From Prochlorococcus sp. AG-409-N21 (GTDB lineage Bacteria > Cyanobacteriota > Cyanobacteriia > PCC-6307 > Cyanobiaceae), in NCBI GenBank assembly GCA_003215415.1, contig QCKK01000006.1, positions 1 to 64,000 on the forward strand: a stretch of 64,000 nucleotides of DNA. Reading direction: 5' to 3'. The translations under genes and the position numbers were made by a program. The notes beneath the pieces are model-generated. The model saw only the letters and a list, made by a program, of their open reading frames with translations, had not been told where the DNA came from and ran no database searches. Numbering within the stretch: position 1 is the stretch's first letter; every line of letters starts with the position of its first letter. Shown here piece after piece: positions 34,540 to 45,577 of the stretch.

Positions 34540-36837
34540 TCACACCTTTGAACGTTTTTCTGCAATTTCAAGTTCTTTCTTATCTTTGTGCCTGAAAATT
34601 AGAACACTGAGGGGAGGTAAGCAAAGATTTATTGATTGCTGATAACCGTGGATATTCCAGTTCTCGGACGACTTGCCTCCCATATTGCCCAAATTGCTAC
34701 CCCCATACCTTTCACTATCAGTATTGAATATCTCTTCGTAGAAGCCCTCCATAGGGACTCCAATTCTATAGCTGGAATGAGCTTGAGGTGTGAAATTAGC
34801 AATTATGACAAGCCATTTACCTGTTGAACTTTCTCTTCTCATGAAGCTAATTATTGATTGACTACTGTCATTACAATCAATCCATTGAAAGCCAAATTGG
34901 TCGAAATCATCTTTCCAGAGTGCTGGCTCTGATTTGTATAAATAATTTAGATCTTCTATTAATTTTTGTATTCCAACATGTGGCTCATATTCAAGTAATT
35001 CCCATTGCAAGTCTCCCCATACATTCCATTCGGAACGTTGCCCAAATTCCATTCCCATAAATATTGTTTTTTTTCCTGGATGAGTCCACATATAAGCAAG
35101 CAGTGCGCGAGTATTTGCATATTTTTGCCAATCATCTCCTGGCATTTTATGTAATAAATTACTTTTACCATGAACAACTTCATCATGGCTAAGTGCAAGC
35201 ATGAAGTTTTCTGTATATGCATACCATATAGAGAACGTAACGTTGTTTTGATGGAATTGTCTAAACCATGGATCAAGTTCAAAATAATCCAGCATATCGT
35301 GCATCCAACCCATATTCCATTTTAAATTAAAACCTAGTCCTCCAATATCTGTAGGCTTAGTAACCATAGGCCATGTTGTTGATTCTTCTGCTATAGAAAG
35401 TGCTCCTGGAAAGTATTGAAAAAGAACATGATTTGCTTGTTGGAGGAATTGCACAGCCTCAGTATTTTCTCTACCACCATTTTCATTAGCAATCCATTCA
35501 CCATCTGGACGCAAATAGTCTCGATATAACATTGATGCAACTGCATCTACTCTAATGCCATCAATATGGAATTGTTCAAACCAATAAATTAGGTTAGCTA
35601 CAAGAAAATTACGAACTTCATTCCTGCTGTAATTGAAAATTAATGTTCCCCATTCTTTGTGTTCGCCTATACGTGGATCAGAATGTTCATAAAGGTGTGT
35701 CCCATCAAAGAAGGCTAGTCCGTGAGAATCTTTTGGGAAATGTCCTGGTACCCAATCAAGAATTACACCTATTCCTTCGACATGACAACTATCAACAAAT
35801 TCACGGAATTCATTTGGTGTTCCATATCTGCTAGTAGGTGCATACCAGCCAGTTACTTGATATCCCCATGAACCATCAAAGGGATGTTCTGAAATAGGCA
35901 TCAATTCAATATGAGTGAAGCCCCTCTCTTTGACATAAGGAATTAATTTTTTTGTAAGCTCTGGATATGTAAGAAGCCTTGCTCCAGGCTTCATATCTGC
36001 TGCTGGGACAGGTTTACGCGGTTCACCATTAGATTCTATAAATGGTTTGTTGGCGGAGGCATGAAGCCAGCTGCCCAGATGCATTTCATATACCGAAATT
36101 GGCTGATCAAGTGCATTTTTTCTGTCTCGATCAATCATCCATTTTTCATCATTCCAATTGAAGTCTCCAAGCTTTGTAATTACTGAACTTTTTGCTGGTC
36201 TTACTTCGTGACTAAATCCATATGGATCTGCTTTCTTGTAACAGTGACCTTTTTCATTCCTAACTTCATATTGATAAAGCATTCCCTTTTTCAAGCCTGG
36301 AATAAAAAGTTCCCAAATGCCTCCTTCTCTAAGTTGCATTGGGTGGTGTCGTCCGTCCCATGAATTGAAATCGCCAATTATAGAAACGCTTTTTGCATGA
36401 GGTGCCCATAAGCAGAACATGACACCTTCAATCCCTTCACGATTAACAATGTGAGCCCCCATCCTTTGCCAAATGTGATGGTGATTGCCTTCTGCAAAGA
36501 GGTGTCTATCCATTTCACCCATCCACTCTTCCCTAAAAGACCATGGGTCATGTTGCTCATGTTCAATTTCACCTCTAATGACCTTTATTCGGTAGCTTGA
36601 ACCAGGATCTTTATTTACTGCTGCTTCAAATATCCAGGGGTGATTAGGATTTGTCATCACAGTTTTTTGGCTGTGACATATGAGCTCTACTTGACTTGCA
36701 TCTGGCATCCAAACCCGAACTACCCATTGATTTTCCCGGGCTTGGGGACCCAGCACTGCATATGGATGGCTATGGCGGCACTCAGCAAGCTTTTGCCCTT
36801 CTTCTTTCATCCAGTCGATGAATAAACTGGCAGTCAT
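34540..36837 (-). CDS. glgB: 1,4-alpha-glucan branching enzyme
   Basis: A 765-residue GH13 enzyme that creates alpha-1,6 branches in glycogen. The N-terminal CBM48-type region (HPYAVLGPQ...[14 protein letters not shown]) precedes ICLW-like segments and the catalytic barrel. The nucleophile Asp is in [18 protein letters not shown], the acid Glu in [14 protein letters not shown], and the third Asp in [16 protein letters not shown]. Length is typical for cyanobacterial GlgB. It lies 79 nt upstream of hemE on the same strand. Glucokinase is also in this window. Confidence 0.96.
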   Translation of the reverse strand: MTASLFIDWMKEEGQKLAECRHSHPYAVLGPQARENQWVVRVWMPDASQVELICHSQKTVMTNPNHPWIFEAAVNKDPGSSYRIKVIRGEIEHEQHDPWSFREEWMGEMDRHLFAEGNHHHIWQRMGAHIVNREGIEGVMFCLWAPHAKSVSIIGDFNSWDGRHHPMQLREGGIWELFIPGLKKGMLYQYEVRNEKGHCYKKADPYGFSHEVRPAKSSVITKLGDFNWNDEKWMIDRDRKNALDQPISVYEMHLGSWLHASANKPFIESNGEPRKPVPAADMKPGARLLTYPELTKKLIPYVKERGFTHIELMPISEHPFDGSWGYQVTGWYAPTSRYGTPNEFREFVDSCHVEGIGVILDWVPGHFPKDSHGLAFFDGTHLYEHSDPRIGEHKEWGTLIFNYSRNEVRNFLVANLIYWFEQFHIDGIRVDAVASMLYRDYLRPDGEWIANENGGRENTEAVQFLQQANHVLFQYFPGALSIAEESTTWPMVTKPTDIGGLGFNLKWNMGWMHDMLDYFELDPWFRQFHQNNVTFSIWYAYTENFMLALSHDEVVHGKSNLLHKMPGDDWQKYANTRALLAYMWTHPGKKTIFMGMEFGQRSEWNVWGDLQWELLEYEPHVGIQKLIEDLNYLYKSEPALWKDDFDQFGFQWIDCNDSSQSIISFMRRESSTGKWLVIIANFTPQAHSSYRIGVPMEGFYEEIFNTDSERYGGSNLGNMGGKSSENWNIHGYQQSINLCLPPLSVLIFRHKDKKELEIAEKRSKV

Positions 36838-36902
36838 TTCATAACTGGGTCTAATGAAGTGAAAGCTTAGGCTGGCGAGTACTTTTCTAGGAAGCTTTTC
36901 AA

Positions 36903-38528
36903 TTAGAAAAGTGGATTGATTTTGAATTTTGAGTTTTCAAGTTCCAATTGGATAGTAATTACCTGACAATTGCAATTTGGGGGGCCTGCCGCGTTTTTAC
37001 TATTTCCAGTATTTACTCCTATAGCAGGCCATGCCGCACCAGCTATTGAGAGGCGAAGGCATTCTCCAACCTTCACCTCTGCAAGGAATGGTTGGAGAAT
37101 TACTCTTCTAGGTTTTTTTTGAAGATTCTCTTCTTTCGAAACTCTTAGGAAGCCAGTTGAAAGTTGATGTACTTCTTTGGGCTTGTTTTTTTTCACTAAC
37201 GAAAGAGCAACACATAGATCAAAGCTTTCTTGGTCAGAATGAGCATTTAATTTTAAATGTGGAATTCCCTCAAGTGTTTCATTGTAAGTAAAAGGCAAAG
37301 TTGTAAAAGTTGCCACATCGGAACGTATATCGATTGCACTTCTTTCCACAGGCCCTGGACTTGGACTTAGGTGTCCTCCAGTTGATGGGACTGGCCTCCA
37401 AGGATCGTGAACGATTACCAAAAATCCATTTCCAGCATTGTCCTTTTTTAATAAACCACTATTTGCATTAATGCAGGCAAGTCCATCACTACAAAGTGCC
37501 CAATAATTATTTTCTGATTTCGATTGGGTTTTTGCTTTAGTTCTTTTAAGCCAAGTTTGATTCGTTAAATTCCATAAGAAACAGGTTTCCTCTTTTAGAC
37601 TTTTCGTGTTCTTTTGTCTTTTCAGATGTTTATTGAAGAAGTTAAGCTGAATTTCTTGTAATTCTGGCCACCATTGAAGGTGAGTTGCAGGCCCTATAAG
37701 AATCTTTGGATCGCCCCCAGCTTGAAGAGATTGTTTGTAAAGGTCAATTATCCCTCTTAGATGAGGATCCCACCATCCACCTATCAAAAGCATTGGTTTC
37801 TGCAGCCAAGTTTTTAATGGACGGTGAGTTATCCAATTTGAGGCTTTATCGGCAGGTTGATGAAACCATTTAGAGGCCATTCCATTGGGGTCATATGCCT
37901 CTAGTAGAGAAAGACCATTCCTTAAGTAGTTTTTATTCTCTAAGTTCGTTCGAATTTCTTGCCAGTCTTCTTCCTTTCCTTTCCTTTTGGCTTGTAATGC
38001 AGCCAATTGAAGTCCCCACGCAATCCCTAAGTGCCACCAATGTGCCCCTCCTTCACAGCTCCAGTGATCTCTTTCTGCAAGGCCTGTCATCGCCGGCACC
38101 AGACAATCAGGGGGGAGGCTTCCTGGCTCTCCTAATAGCTGGGTTAAGCCCTGGTAAGAAAAACCATAAGTGCCTAGTCGACCATCACATTCAGGAAGTG
38201 AACGTACCCATCTATGGGTTTCAGATGTATCTGAAGCTTCTTGAATAAATCCAAGAAAGTTTCCAGTTGACTCTCCTTGGCCTCTTACATCTTGAATGAC
38301 TACTAGAAATCCATGACTTGCCCACCAAGATGGATGGGCATAGGTGATGGTTGAGGCAAGAGTTTTTCCATAAGGCTGTCGCATTAAAAGTGCTGGCCAT
38401 GGTCCACCTTTTTTTGGATTCCATATGCGAGAGGAAAGTTGTACCCCATCAACGAGGGTTAGAGTTTCATCCCTGAATTCAATCTCCAGGTCATTCACTT
38501 GGTGAAATCTCAACGTATATTTGGACAA
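36903..38528 (-). CDS. CocE/NonD family hydrolase (X-Pro dipeptidyl-peptidase-like)
   Basis: A 541-residue alpha/beta-hydrolase. The nucleophile motif GFSYQG gives S124 in [16 protein letters not shown], and [18 protein letters not shown] is the oxyanion-side segment. A probable catalytic Asp lies in [15 protein letters not shown] and a His in [16 protein letters not shown]-terminal jelly-roll domain (from about residue 330) is typical of the family. The enzyme cleaves esters, amides or X-Pro peptides; the substrate is unknown. It overlaps the 88-aa gene by 19 nt. Confidence 0.85.
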   Translation of the reverse strand: MSKYTLRFHQVNDLEIEFRDETLTLVDGVQLSSRIWNPKKGGPWPALLMRQPYGKTLASTITYAHPSWWASHGFLVVIQDVRGQGESTGNFLGFIQEASDTSETHRWVRSLPECDGRLGTYGFSYQGLTQLLGEPGSLPPDCLVPAMTGLAERDHWSCEGGAHWWHLGIAWGLQLAALQAKRKGKEEDWQEIRTNLENKNYLRNGLSLLEAYDPNGMASKWFHQPADKASNWITHRPLKTWLQKPMLLIGGWWDPHLRGIIDLYKQSLQAGGDPKILIGPATHLQWWPELQEIQLNFFNKHLKRQKNTKSLKEETCFLWNLTNQTWLKRTKAKTQSKSENNYWALCSDGLACINANSGLLKKDNAGNGFLVIVHDPWRPVPSTGGHLSPSPGPVERSAIDIRSDVATFTTLPFTYNETLEGIPHLKLNAHSDQESFDLCVALSLVKKNKPKEVHQLSTGFLRVSKEENLQKKPRRVILQPFLAEVKVGECLRLSIAGAAWPAIGVNTGNSKNAAGPPNCNCQVITIQLELENSKFKINPLF

Positions 38529-38776
38529 TTAAGCCCAATTACATAGGTGGCAAGTATTTCTGAATCAATTGCGTTGAGATTCCTTTCTCTAGATATGACC
38601 TTGATTGATTTAGCTGAAATTGCCGACACCCCTTCTCTGTTAAGTGACTTGAATTGTTTGCAAAGTCTTTGAGCTTCTTTTGGATTGTTTTTCACACTTT
38701 CAAGGAGACTTGATTGTGCTAATGCAAAAGGACAAATGGCAATGATTGAAATTAATTGGAGATATAGGTAGCGCAT
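38510..38776 (-). CDS. Small secreted hypothetical protein
   Basis: An 88-residue protein that I do not recognise. A clear signal peptide (LQLISIIAICPFALAQ) is followed by a short mature chain containing two cysteines (LCKQF and LNCPN) that could form a disulfide in the periplasm. The mature region is helical with many Lys/Asn/Ser. It overlaps the downstream hydrolase gene by 19 nt, so the two are probably cotranscribed. Function unknown. Confidence 0.65.
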   Translation of the reverse strand: MRYLYLQLISIIAICPFALAQSSLLESVKNNPKEAQRLCKQFKSLNREGVSAISAKSIKVISRERNLNAIDSEILATYVIGLNCPNIR

Positions 38777-38841
38777 TGATCCTATTGGAAAGTATCTTCT
38801 ATATTTGAGTCCTACAAAACCATTTTTCTCATCTTGATGGG

Positions 38842-39243
38842 TCAGTTTTGAATTTGCCTGCCTTTTGCTCTTTTAATTAGTGAGCTTGCCATGGCTAAAT
38901 TGAAAACAGGTTCCTTACTGATTCTTAATTGCCTTTTTAGTCTGCCTGCTTTATTTATTAAATCTTGAGGAGTCAAAGAAGCTAAAGCTTTGCTTGAGGA
39001 TATCCCTGCATATAGAAGCAATGAAGCTTCCCATGGCATCAGATTTAGATCAACTACGAGATTTGCCATCCCCCTTAGACGCTTTAGATTTCGAGTAGAT
39101 GATCGACCTTTCGCTGCTAGAAGATTAATCTCTTTGTCTTCTATTTTGCTAAGGGCATACCATGTATTGATTCCTGCAGAAATTAGTTCTTTTTCCTCGT
39201 CTTTAAAGGTTTGTGCAAGACCATTCAACTGATCATTGCTCAT
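38842..39243 (-). CDS. DUF4332 helix-hairpin-helix protein
   Basis: A 133-residue protein of the cyanobacterial DUF4332 type. Tandem helix-hairpin-helix-like stretches are visible: LISAGINTWYALSKIEDKEINLLA and LLYAGISSSKALASLTPQDLINKAG. The basic linker (KGRSSTRNLKRLRGMANL) resembles nucleic-acid-binding HhH proteins such as ribosomal S13, but binding is not shown. Its start overlaps the end of the ycf51 gene by 11 nt on the same strand. Confidence 0.78.
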   Translation of the reverse strand: MSNDQLNGLAQTFKDEEKELISAGINTWYALSKIEDKEINLLAAKGRSSTRNLKRLRGMANLVVDLNLMPWEASLLLYAGISSSKALASLTPQDLINKAGRLKRQLRISKEPVFNLAMASSLIKRAKGRQIQN

Positions 39244-39712
39244 TATATTTCTCTGGTTGAGTTTCGGTTGTATTGGTGCTGAGGTCTCTTACGACTTCCC
39301 CAATAATGATTGGCTTACTAATTCCTTGGCCAACACTTTCAACTTTTCTTAGCCTAACCTTGACTTTCGCTCCATTACGCCCACCTCCTTTTAGGCTGCC
39401 TGCAAGTTTTTCTAAAGAAGGTTGAATGGCCTCATCAGGAAAGTCGCTTTTTGCTTGCGCTACGACCAAGTCATTCCCGTTGTCGAAAACGGTTGGTACA
39501 TATTTGGCGCCTTCAATATTTAGAGGGGGAACGTAGCTTTTTGCGAAGGCCCAACAACTTCCTGATAGGAGAAGGGAGAAGATTGTTGCACCTACCAGTC
39601 TGAATTTCGCACCCCAATTAATGAAAAAAGCAATGATTGTTGTTATCCCTAATACAAGGCCTGTTAAGGCTAGCCATTTTGTTGATGAGGCCAGTAGAAA
39701 GGGGATGGACAT
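39233..39712 (-). CDS. ycf51: Ycf51 (DUF2518) family protein
   Basis: A 159-residue membrane protein conserved in cyanobacteria and some plastids. Two hydrophobic segments at the N-terminus (WLALTGLVLGITTIIAFFINWG and LVGATIFSLLLSGSCWAFA) are followed by a ~100-residue soluble domain ending in an acidic, polar tail. Function unknown. It is the first gene of the minus-strand run leading to glgB, divergent from the tamB-like gene across 66 nt. Confidence 0.82.
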   Translation of the reverse strand: MSIPFLLASSTKWLALTGLVLGITTIIAFFINWGAKFRLVGATIFSLLLSGSCWAFAKSYVPPLNIEGAKYVPTVFDNGNDLVVAQAKSDFPDEAIQPSLEKLAGSLKGGGRNGAKVKVRLRKVESVGQGISKPIIIGEVVRDLSTNTTETQPEKYNEQ

Positions 39713-39778
39713 AATTTTTGAAAATCATATCTGGTTCTTCTTATAGTTTCTCAACTCCCCTAAAGGTTAAAAAATGCA

Positions 39779-42700
39779 ATGGGAGTAAAGAATAGAAATT
39801 TAGGAATATCGAAATGGGGCTTGATGACTGGCCTTGTCCTAATAGGGGGTGCTGCAACTTGGTTTGGTACAGACAAATTATTAGAAGGATTTTTTAATCG
39901 TAATCGCTTGCAATTGCAACAACAATTGTCTCGACCATTAGGACATCCTTTAAGAATTGGTCAATATCGGGGCCTTAAATTTTGGGGAATTGCAATTGGT
40001 CCTACTGAAGTATTGCCTGGAGACAATGATGATTCCACAGCTTCCTTTCAAGAAATCAAAGTCAAGTTTGCCCCTCTTGCAAGCTTGTTTAATTGGCGAC
40101 CTGTAGTAGTTCTAATTCCAGAAAAAACCAACCTTGTTTTGCGTAGGAATTCGAGTGGCTCATATTGGGTTCCTGGAGATTCAAATGGTGATTCTTCTCC
40201 TCCAATTGATTTAAGGCTGAAATTAACGAGCCCAGCCCGAGTATTTTTTGAGCCTACAAACCTTGAGCTGTTTGTAGTTACACGAGCTTCGTTAATGCTT
40301 TCTCAAAAAAAAGTAAAAGGTTTCATTGATGTGACTTTGCCAAATAAGGGAAAAGTATTTTTAAGAGGTAAGGGATATTGGGATAGATTGCAATTCATAG
40401 GGAACACAAACTTTAAAGGTCTTCGGATTCAATCTTTTAAAGATTTTTTGCCTGAAAGATTCCCCTATCAGGCTGAAGGTATTTTTAATGGTGGCTTTAA
40501 GATTAGTTTTCAGAAAGGGATCGTTGGCTGTAAAGGAGCAATTAATCTCAATGATTTTCGGCTGAAGGGTGGAGCATTAAATAATTCTATTTCCTCAAAT
40601 AAGGCAAGAATCATTTGTTTAGGAGATAGAGCAAATTTGCTTAAAACTAATTGGGAATATGGTGCATGGAAAAGTACTTTAAGTGGAGATATTATTTTTA
40701 ATAGAAAAAATTCATTTGATGTGTCAATAAATGGATTTGTTGGTCTAGAAGAATTTACTAATCCTGAGTTTAATTTCAATGCATTCTTGCCTATAAACTT
40801 GAAGCAGGGATCATTTAAGTTGGGGAAATTAAAAGCAGATTTTAATCTAAGCCCTATTCAATTGTCTAAGGTATCATCGATTCTTGGAACTTCATTTGGA
40901 GGTATTTTCTCTGCAGTAGGACAATTGGACGGTCATTTAAATGATTTGAATACAAAAGCGTCTTTGAAATTAATAAATCCAGAAGTTAATGGTGTGCGTC
41001 TGCAGGAAGATTGGGTGGGAACCTTTAATAGTGAAACTAGTGGTAAAAGCTTGTTGCAAATGGCTTCAGAAGGCGCTGCAACACCAGGAACTCTAACGGC
41101 AGAGTTTAATAAAAATTGGAGTTTAGATTACGCCTCAATTAATCGTGGGGGTGGAGAGGTCTTTCTAAAGGCTCTTCCCTCTCGGTTCAATTGGAAAATT
41201 GATCGCTTTAGATTAGATGGATTAGAAATTGCAATTCCATCTGATGAGGGTTTTAAAGGAATCTTTGGCGAATTAATAGGGCAAGGCAATCTTTCATTAA
41301 GTCCTTTTTCTTTTAGTGGAGAAGTGGCTATGCGATATCCACGTTTAATTGGCTTGCAATTAAAGGAGGCCAGTTTAAGTGGAAGATATATAGATAATAA
41401 ATATAGTTTATTTAGCAAGCTAAAGCCTTCTGATAAAGGCCTATTAACTCTATCTGCTGAAGGTGAAATTGGAGGAGAAGTTGATATAAAGGCTGAGGGT
41501 AAGGAATTAAGTCCTGGTTGGATAGCCAGTAGTGCAATGCAACTACCTCAAATCAACAAAAAAGCTAAGCCTGTATCTGGTCTCACAAAAGATCTAGGTG
41601 ATTTTTTTATTGAGACGATTAAAGGATCTTTAGATGCCCAGTTGAATGAATTAAAGAAGGCACAGCAATACTTGAAGTCAAAGAAAGAGATCGAAAGAGA
41701 AAAAAGTATTATTAATTATGAGGATATCCAGGGAGAAGTTGATGCAGATATTCATCTTAAAGGTCCAAATATTAAAAATATTGAGGCTGACGTACGAATC
41801 AAAGGCAACCTTTGGTCAGATCAATATATGGGAGAAAGACCTAAAAAAAATGAATATTTCTCGGCAAATTTATCAGGACCTCTCAAGTCAGGATCTGGAG
41901 CCTTCTCCTTGCTCAACCTGCCTTTCTCTTCCTTGACTATATTTACTCCACTACCATCTTCTCTTCAAGGGAAGATGAATTTAAAAGGCAATTATACTCT
42001 TGATAAGGACAATTATAAATTGGATGCTTCATTGAAGTTTATTGATTCAAAACTTGATGAAGACTCCTTTGTCCTTGACAAGGGTAAATTCTTTTTATCT
42101 GAATCCAAATTATTCATGGATATTGCATTGCGCAGTAACTCTTCCAAAGAGCCATTGACTTTGAAGGGATCTTTACCCTTGAAGAAAGATGAGGAAATGA
42201 ATATAAGAGTTGAAAGTCATGGTGATGCCCTTAATTTTTTAGATGGACTTAGTGGAAATAATGTTGACTGGATAAAAGGTAACTCTAATTTAAGATTATT
42301 ACTTAGAGGGCCATTTAGTGCTCCAGAAGCAAATGGATTCTTCGTTCTCGATGAAAGTAGATTGGTTGTAATGGAAGAAGATGTAATGAACTTAGAGGGG
42401 TTATTTCTCTTTGACTTTAATCGATTAGAAGTCAAAAGTCTAACAGCGAATATTGGAGAGGAAGGTGAATTTCTTGCTGCTGGGTCTGTCCCCTTCGTGA
42501 AGCCTCTTCCTGAGAAAAAACCATTGTCAATAATGATGAAGAAAGTTAGATTAAGATTGCCAGTGGCCGATGTGGAAGTTGCTGGCAACCTTGATTTCAA
42601 TGGTGCTTTAGTTACGCCAAAGTTTGGCGGAGATCTAGTTGTAAATGATGGCACAATCTCACCTCAAAGAAATCGATTCTCTAAACCTTCTAAGCTTTTT

Positions 42701-43780
42701 TCGAAGTTATCTACAAAGAAGGACTCTAATAAAAAACAAATTTCTTTAAATGAATCTTCTGTTGATATTGATGAGGAATTGTTGCCTGAACAAAAGTGGA
42801 ATTATGGTCAACCGTTGGTTTTATTTGGTCAAGATGTAGAAGATTCATCTAATAGAAATTTAAAAGAATCATTGCCTAAATTTTCATTTATAAGTTTTGA
42901 TAATCTGAAATTACGTCTTGGACCAAAACTGCGTATTACTTCTCCTCCTCTCGCAGAATTCAGGACGGCAGGATCGTTAATATTAAATGGCCCTCTTGAT
43001 TCTACTTTGAAAGCAAGTGGAGTGATTCGCTTGCTTAATGGTCGTATAAACCTTTTTACTACTACTTTTAATTTGGATCGAAGTGCTCCAAATGTTGCTG
43101 TATTTACGCCTTCCTTAGGGGTTATTCCTTATGTTGACGTTGCTATGAGTAGCAGAGTCTCTGAAAATATTGGCGATGGAAGTAATCCAGCTTCTTCAAC
43201 AAATTTCTCATCTAATGGGACTGTTCCTTTAGGTATTGGTGGATTTAGATTAGTAAAGGTAATGGTTCAAGCTACTGGTCCAGCTGATCGATTAGCTGAA
43301 AATATTCAATTAAGTAGTTCACCTAAACTTCCTCGGGCGCAGCTTTTAGGATTAATTGGAGGAAATTCTTTGAGACGATTGCTTGGAGGTGGAGAAACAG
43401 AAGTACTGGCAAGTGTTCTTGGTAAATCGGTTTTGACTCCTTTCTTGGGTAATATTTCCGGGGCTTTTAGTGATCGATTGCAATTGGCTATTTATCCAGC
43501 ATTGGTAAATCCACAAACTGGTGAAGAAGGGATTGATAATCAGCAGGCAAATTCAGAGTCCACTTCTGCTCAAGTCTCACCGCAGCAAGCTTGGGTGACA
43601 GAAATCGGATTTGATTTGACTGAGAGGTTTAACTTTTCTGTCCTTGCAACTCCTAACAGGAAAGATATTCCTCCTCAAGGAACTCTTAACTATCAGGTCA
43701 CTCCTAATGTTGGTTTGGTGGGTTCCTTAGATAAAAAAGGAGCCTGGCAAAGTCAGTTGCAGATGTTTTTTAGATTTTGA
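39779..43780 (+). CDS. tamB: TamB/DUF490 family translocation and assembly protein
   Basis: This 1333-residue protein has an N-terminal membrane anchor (WGLMTGLVLIGGAATWFGT), then long beta-rich AsmA-like repeat sequence. The C-terminal DUF490/TamB domain ends QVTPNVGLVGSLDKKGAWQSQLQMFFRF. The family (TamB; Tic236 in plastids) spans the periplasm and helps insert outer-membrane proteins or move lipids. A lysine/glutamate-rich helical insertion (QYLKSKKEIEREKS) lies near residue 625. Its length is in the range of cyanobacterial homologues. proA follows after 88 nt. Confidence 0.88.
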   Translation: MGVKNRNLGISKWGLMTGLVLIGGAATWFGTDKLLEGFFNRNRLQLQQQLSRPLGHPLRIGQYRGLKFWGIAIGPTEVLPGDNDDSTASFQEIKVKFAPLASLFNWRPVVVLIPEKTNLVLRRNSSGSYWVPGDSNGDSSPPIDLRLKLTSPARVFFEPTNLELFVVTRASLMLSQKKVKGFIDVTLPNKGKVFLRGKGYWDRLQFIGNTNFKGLRIQSFKDFLPERFPYQAEGIFNGGFKISFQKGIVGCKGAINLNDFRLKGGALNNSISSNKARIICLGDRANLLKTNWEYGAWKSTLSGDIIFNRKNSFDVSINGFVGLEEFTNPEFNFNAFLPINLKQGSFKLGKLKADFNLSPIQLSKVSSILGTSFGGIFSAVGQLDGHLNDLNTKASLKLINPEVNGVRLQEDWVGTFNSETSGKSLLQMASEGAATPGTLTAEFNKNWSLDYASINRGGGEVFLKALPSRFNWKIDRFRLDGLEIAIPSDEGFKGIFGELIGQGNLSLSPFSFSGEVAMRYPRLIGLQLKEASLSGRYIDNKYSLFSKLKPSDKGLLTLSAEGEIGGEVDIKAEGKELSPGWIASSAMQLPQINKKAKPVSGLTKDLGDFFIETIKGSLDAQLNELKKAQQYLKSKKEIEREKSIINYEDIQGEVDADIHLKGPNIKNIEADVRIKGNLWSDQYMGERPKKNEYFSANLSGPLKSGSGAFSLLNLPFSSLTIFTPLPSSLQGKMNLKGNYTLDKDNYKLDASLKFIDSKLDEDSFVLDKGKFFLSESKLFMDIALRSNSSKEPLTLKGSLPLKKDEEMNIRVESHGDALNFLDGLSGNNVDWIKGNSNLRLLLRGPFSAPEANGFFVLDESRLVVMEEDVMNLEGLFLFDFNRLEVKSLTANIGEEGEFLAAGSVPFVKPLPEKKPLSIMMKKVRLRLPVADVEVAGNLDFNGALVTPKFGGDLVVNDGTISPQRNRFSKPSKLFSKLSTKKDSNKKQISLNESSVDIDEELLPEQKWNYGQPLVLFGQDVEDSSNRNLKESLPKFSFISFDNLKLRLGPKLRITSPPLAEFRTAGSLILNGPLDSTLKASGVIRLLNGRINLFTTTFNLDRSAPNVAVFTPSLGVIPYVDVAMSSRVSENIGDGSNPASSTNFSSNGTVPLGIGGFRLVKVMVQATGPADRLAENIQLSSSPKLPRAQLLGLIGGNSLRRLLGGGETEVLASVLGKSVLTPFLGNISGAFSDRLQLAIYPALVNPQTGEEGIDNQQANSESTSAQVSPQQAWVTEIGFDLTERFNFSVLATPNRKDIPPQGTLNYQVTPNVGLVGSLDKKGAWQSQLQMFFRF

Positions 43781-43868
43781 ATAAAAGGTTTGTAATTAAT
43801 AAACAAGCTTAGACCTCAACAGACTTTTTTTAGGCAAGATGATGTATTGAAGTTGATAGGTAATCGAA

Positions 43869-45173
43869 ATGAACTTTGAAGTTCAAGCACCTTCCAATGA
43901 TTTGATTGAGCGTGCCATGGATGTTCGCCGTACTGCTACACAATTAGGTCAAACAACAAATGAACAAAGGAGATTTGCCCTTGAACAGATAGCCAACGCT
44001 TTAAGTAAAAGAGAACAAGATATCCTTGCTGCCAATGAGGAGGATCTGGACCGCTCGCAGGAAGAAGGTCTATCTAATTCTTTAATGTCTAGATTGAAGT
44101 TAACAAAATCCAAGCTTCAAGGCGCGATTGAAGGAGTCAGAAAAGTTGCCCAACTTGAGGATCCTTTGGGACTTGTTCAATTGAATAGAGAGATTGGATC
44201 TGGTTTGATCTTAGAAAGATTGACAGTTCCATTGGGTGTGCTTGGAGTCATTTTTGAAGCAAGACCAGATGCGTTGATTCAGATTGCTTCTCTTGCAATT
44301 CGTTCAGGGAATGGAGCAATGCTTAAGGGAGGGAGAGAGGCTATTAGAAGTAATGAGGTGATCATGGAGTCCATTCAATCTGGACTTGACTTTTCCGATA
44401 TCAATCGGAAGGCGTTGACACTTTTAACGACTCGAGAAGAGAGCCTTTCGTTACTTCGCCTTGATGGCCTTGTTGATTTAATTATTCCTAGAGGTAGTAA
44501 TGAGCTTGTTAGATTTATTCAAGACAATACTCGTATTCCTGTTCTTGGGCATGCGGATGGAGTTTGTCATTTATATATCGATTTAGAAGCAGATATAGAA
44601 CAGGCTTTAAACATAGCCATTGATAGTAAGACTCAATATCCCGCTGCTTGTAATGCGATTGAGACGTTGCTCTTACACAGAGAAATTGCATCAGAATTCC
44701 TTGAAAAGGCGATTCCTGCTTTTAAAAAAGAAGGTGTCCTTCTTTTGGGAGATTCTCAAAGCCAAGCACTTGGCATAGAAGGAGAAGCTAGTGAGGATGA
44801 TTGGGATAAAGAGTATTTAGATCTTGTATTGTCAATTCGAATAGTTGACAATTTTGAAATGGCTTTGGAGCATATTCTCCTTCATGGTTCTCGACATACT
44901 GAGTCAATAGTTACTAGCAACAAAAAAACTGCTGAATCTTTTTTGCGTGCGGTTGATAGTGCAGGTGTCTATCACAATTGTTCCACTCGTTTTGCTGATG
45001 GTTTTCGTTATGGTTTTGGTGCAGAGGTTGGAATTAGTACACAAACCTTGCCGCCTAGAGGTCCAGTTGGCTTAGAAGGTCTGGTAACTTATCGTTATTT
45101 CTTAAGGGGTGATGGACACATCGTTTCTGATTTTGTATCAGGCAAAATCAGTTTTTCTCATAAAGACTTTTAG
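43869..45173 (+). CDS. proA: Gamma-glutamyl phosphate reductase
   Basis: A 434-residue aldehyde-dehydrogenase-fold enzyme that reduces gamma-glutamyl phosphate to the semialdehyde in proline synthesis. The catalytic cysteine is in [22 protein letters not shown] contacts are in [26 protein letters not shown]. The C-terminal end [19 protein letters not shown] is the standard family tail. folB starts 5 nt after its stop. No proB is adjacent. Confidence 0.96.
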   Translation: MNFEVQAPSNDLIERAMDVRRTATQLGQTTNEQRRFALEQIANALSKREQDILAANEEDLDRSQEEGLSNSLMSRLKLTKSKLQGAIEGVRKVAQLEDPLGLVQLNREIGSGLILERLTVPLGVLGVIFEARPDALIQIASLAIRSGNGAMLKGGREAIRSNEVIMESIQSGLDFSDINRKALTLLTTREESLSLLRLDGLVDLIIPRGSNELVRFIQDNTRIPVLGHADGVCHLYIDLEADIEQALNIAIDSKTQYPAACNAIETLLLHREIASEFLEKAIPAFKKEGVLLLGDSQSQALGIEGEASEDDWDKEYLDLVLSIRIVDNFEMALEHILLHGSRHTESIVTSNKKTAESFLRAVDSAGVYHNCSTRFADGFRYGFGAEVGISTQTLPPRGPVGLEGLVTYRYFLRGDGHIVSDFVSGKISFSHKDF

Positions 45174-45178
45174 ATGTT

Positions 45179-45577
45179 ATGAAATTTCTATATGAAGGGG
45201 CTATTCATATAAGTGATCTCCGCTTGTGGGCACATGTTGGTGTTCTTCAAAAGGAACAGGAATATGGTCAATGGTTTAACTTGGATATCAGCATTTATCA
45301 AAATATTGATAATGCCTCGAAAAATGACGACCTTTCTGAGACGATTGATTACAGCATTGCAATTAATAAAATACAAAAACTAGCTCATGAAGTTAACTCT
45401 AAGACTATCGAGAACTTTAGTGAGCAAGTTCTAAATTCTCTTGAGGAGTTATATGGTTCAGTTCCGATGAGAGTGTTGCTTAGTAAATGTGATGTACCTG
45501 TTTCGGGTTTTAATGGGAATGTGGCTGTTGAGAGGTATAGGCACTGGCCTGCCACATATTTTCAGCATGACACTTAG
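45179..45577 (+). CDS. folB: Dihydroneopterin aldolase
   Basis: A 132-residue T-fold enzyme of folate synthesis that cleaves dihydroneopterin to 6-hydroxymethyl-dihydropterin. Characteristic parts are IHISDLRLWAHVGVLQKEQEYGQWF (active-site Glu) and DLSETIDYSIAINKIQKLAHE. The catalytic Lys is in VLLSKCDVPVSGFNGNVAVERYRH (a variant of the usual KP). It is 5 nt behind proA, and its stop lies inside the start of the following hydrolase gene. Confidence 0.9.
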   Translation: MKFLYEGAIHISDLRLWAHVGVLQKEQEYGQWFNLDISIYQNIDNASKNDDLSETIDYSIAINKIQKLAHEVNSKTIENFSEQVLNSLEELYGSVPMRVLLSKCDVPVSGFNGNVAVERYRHWPATYFQHDT

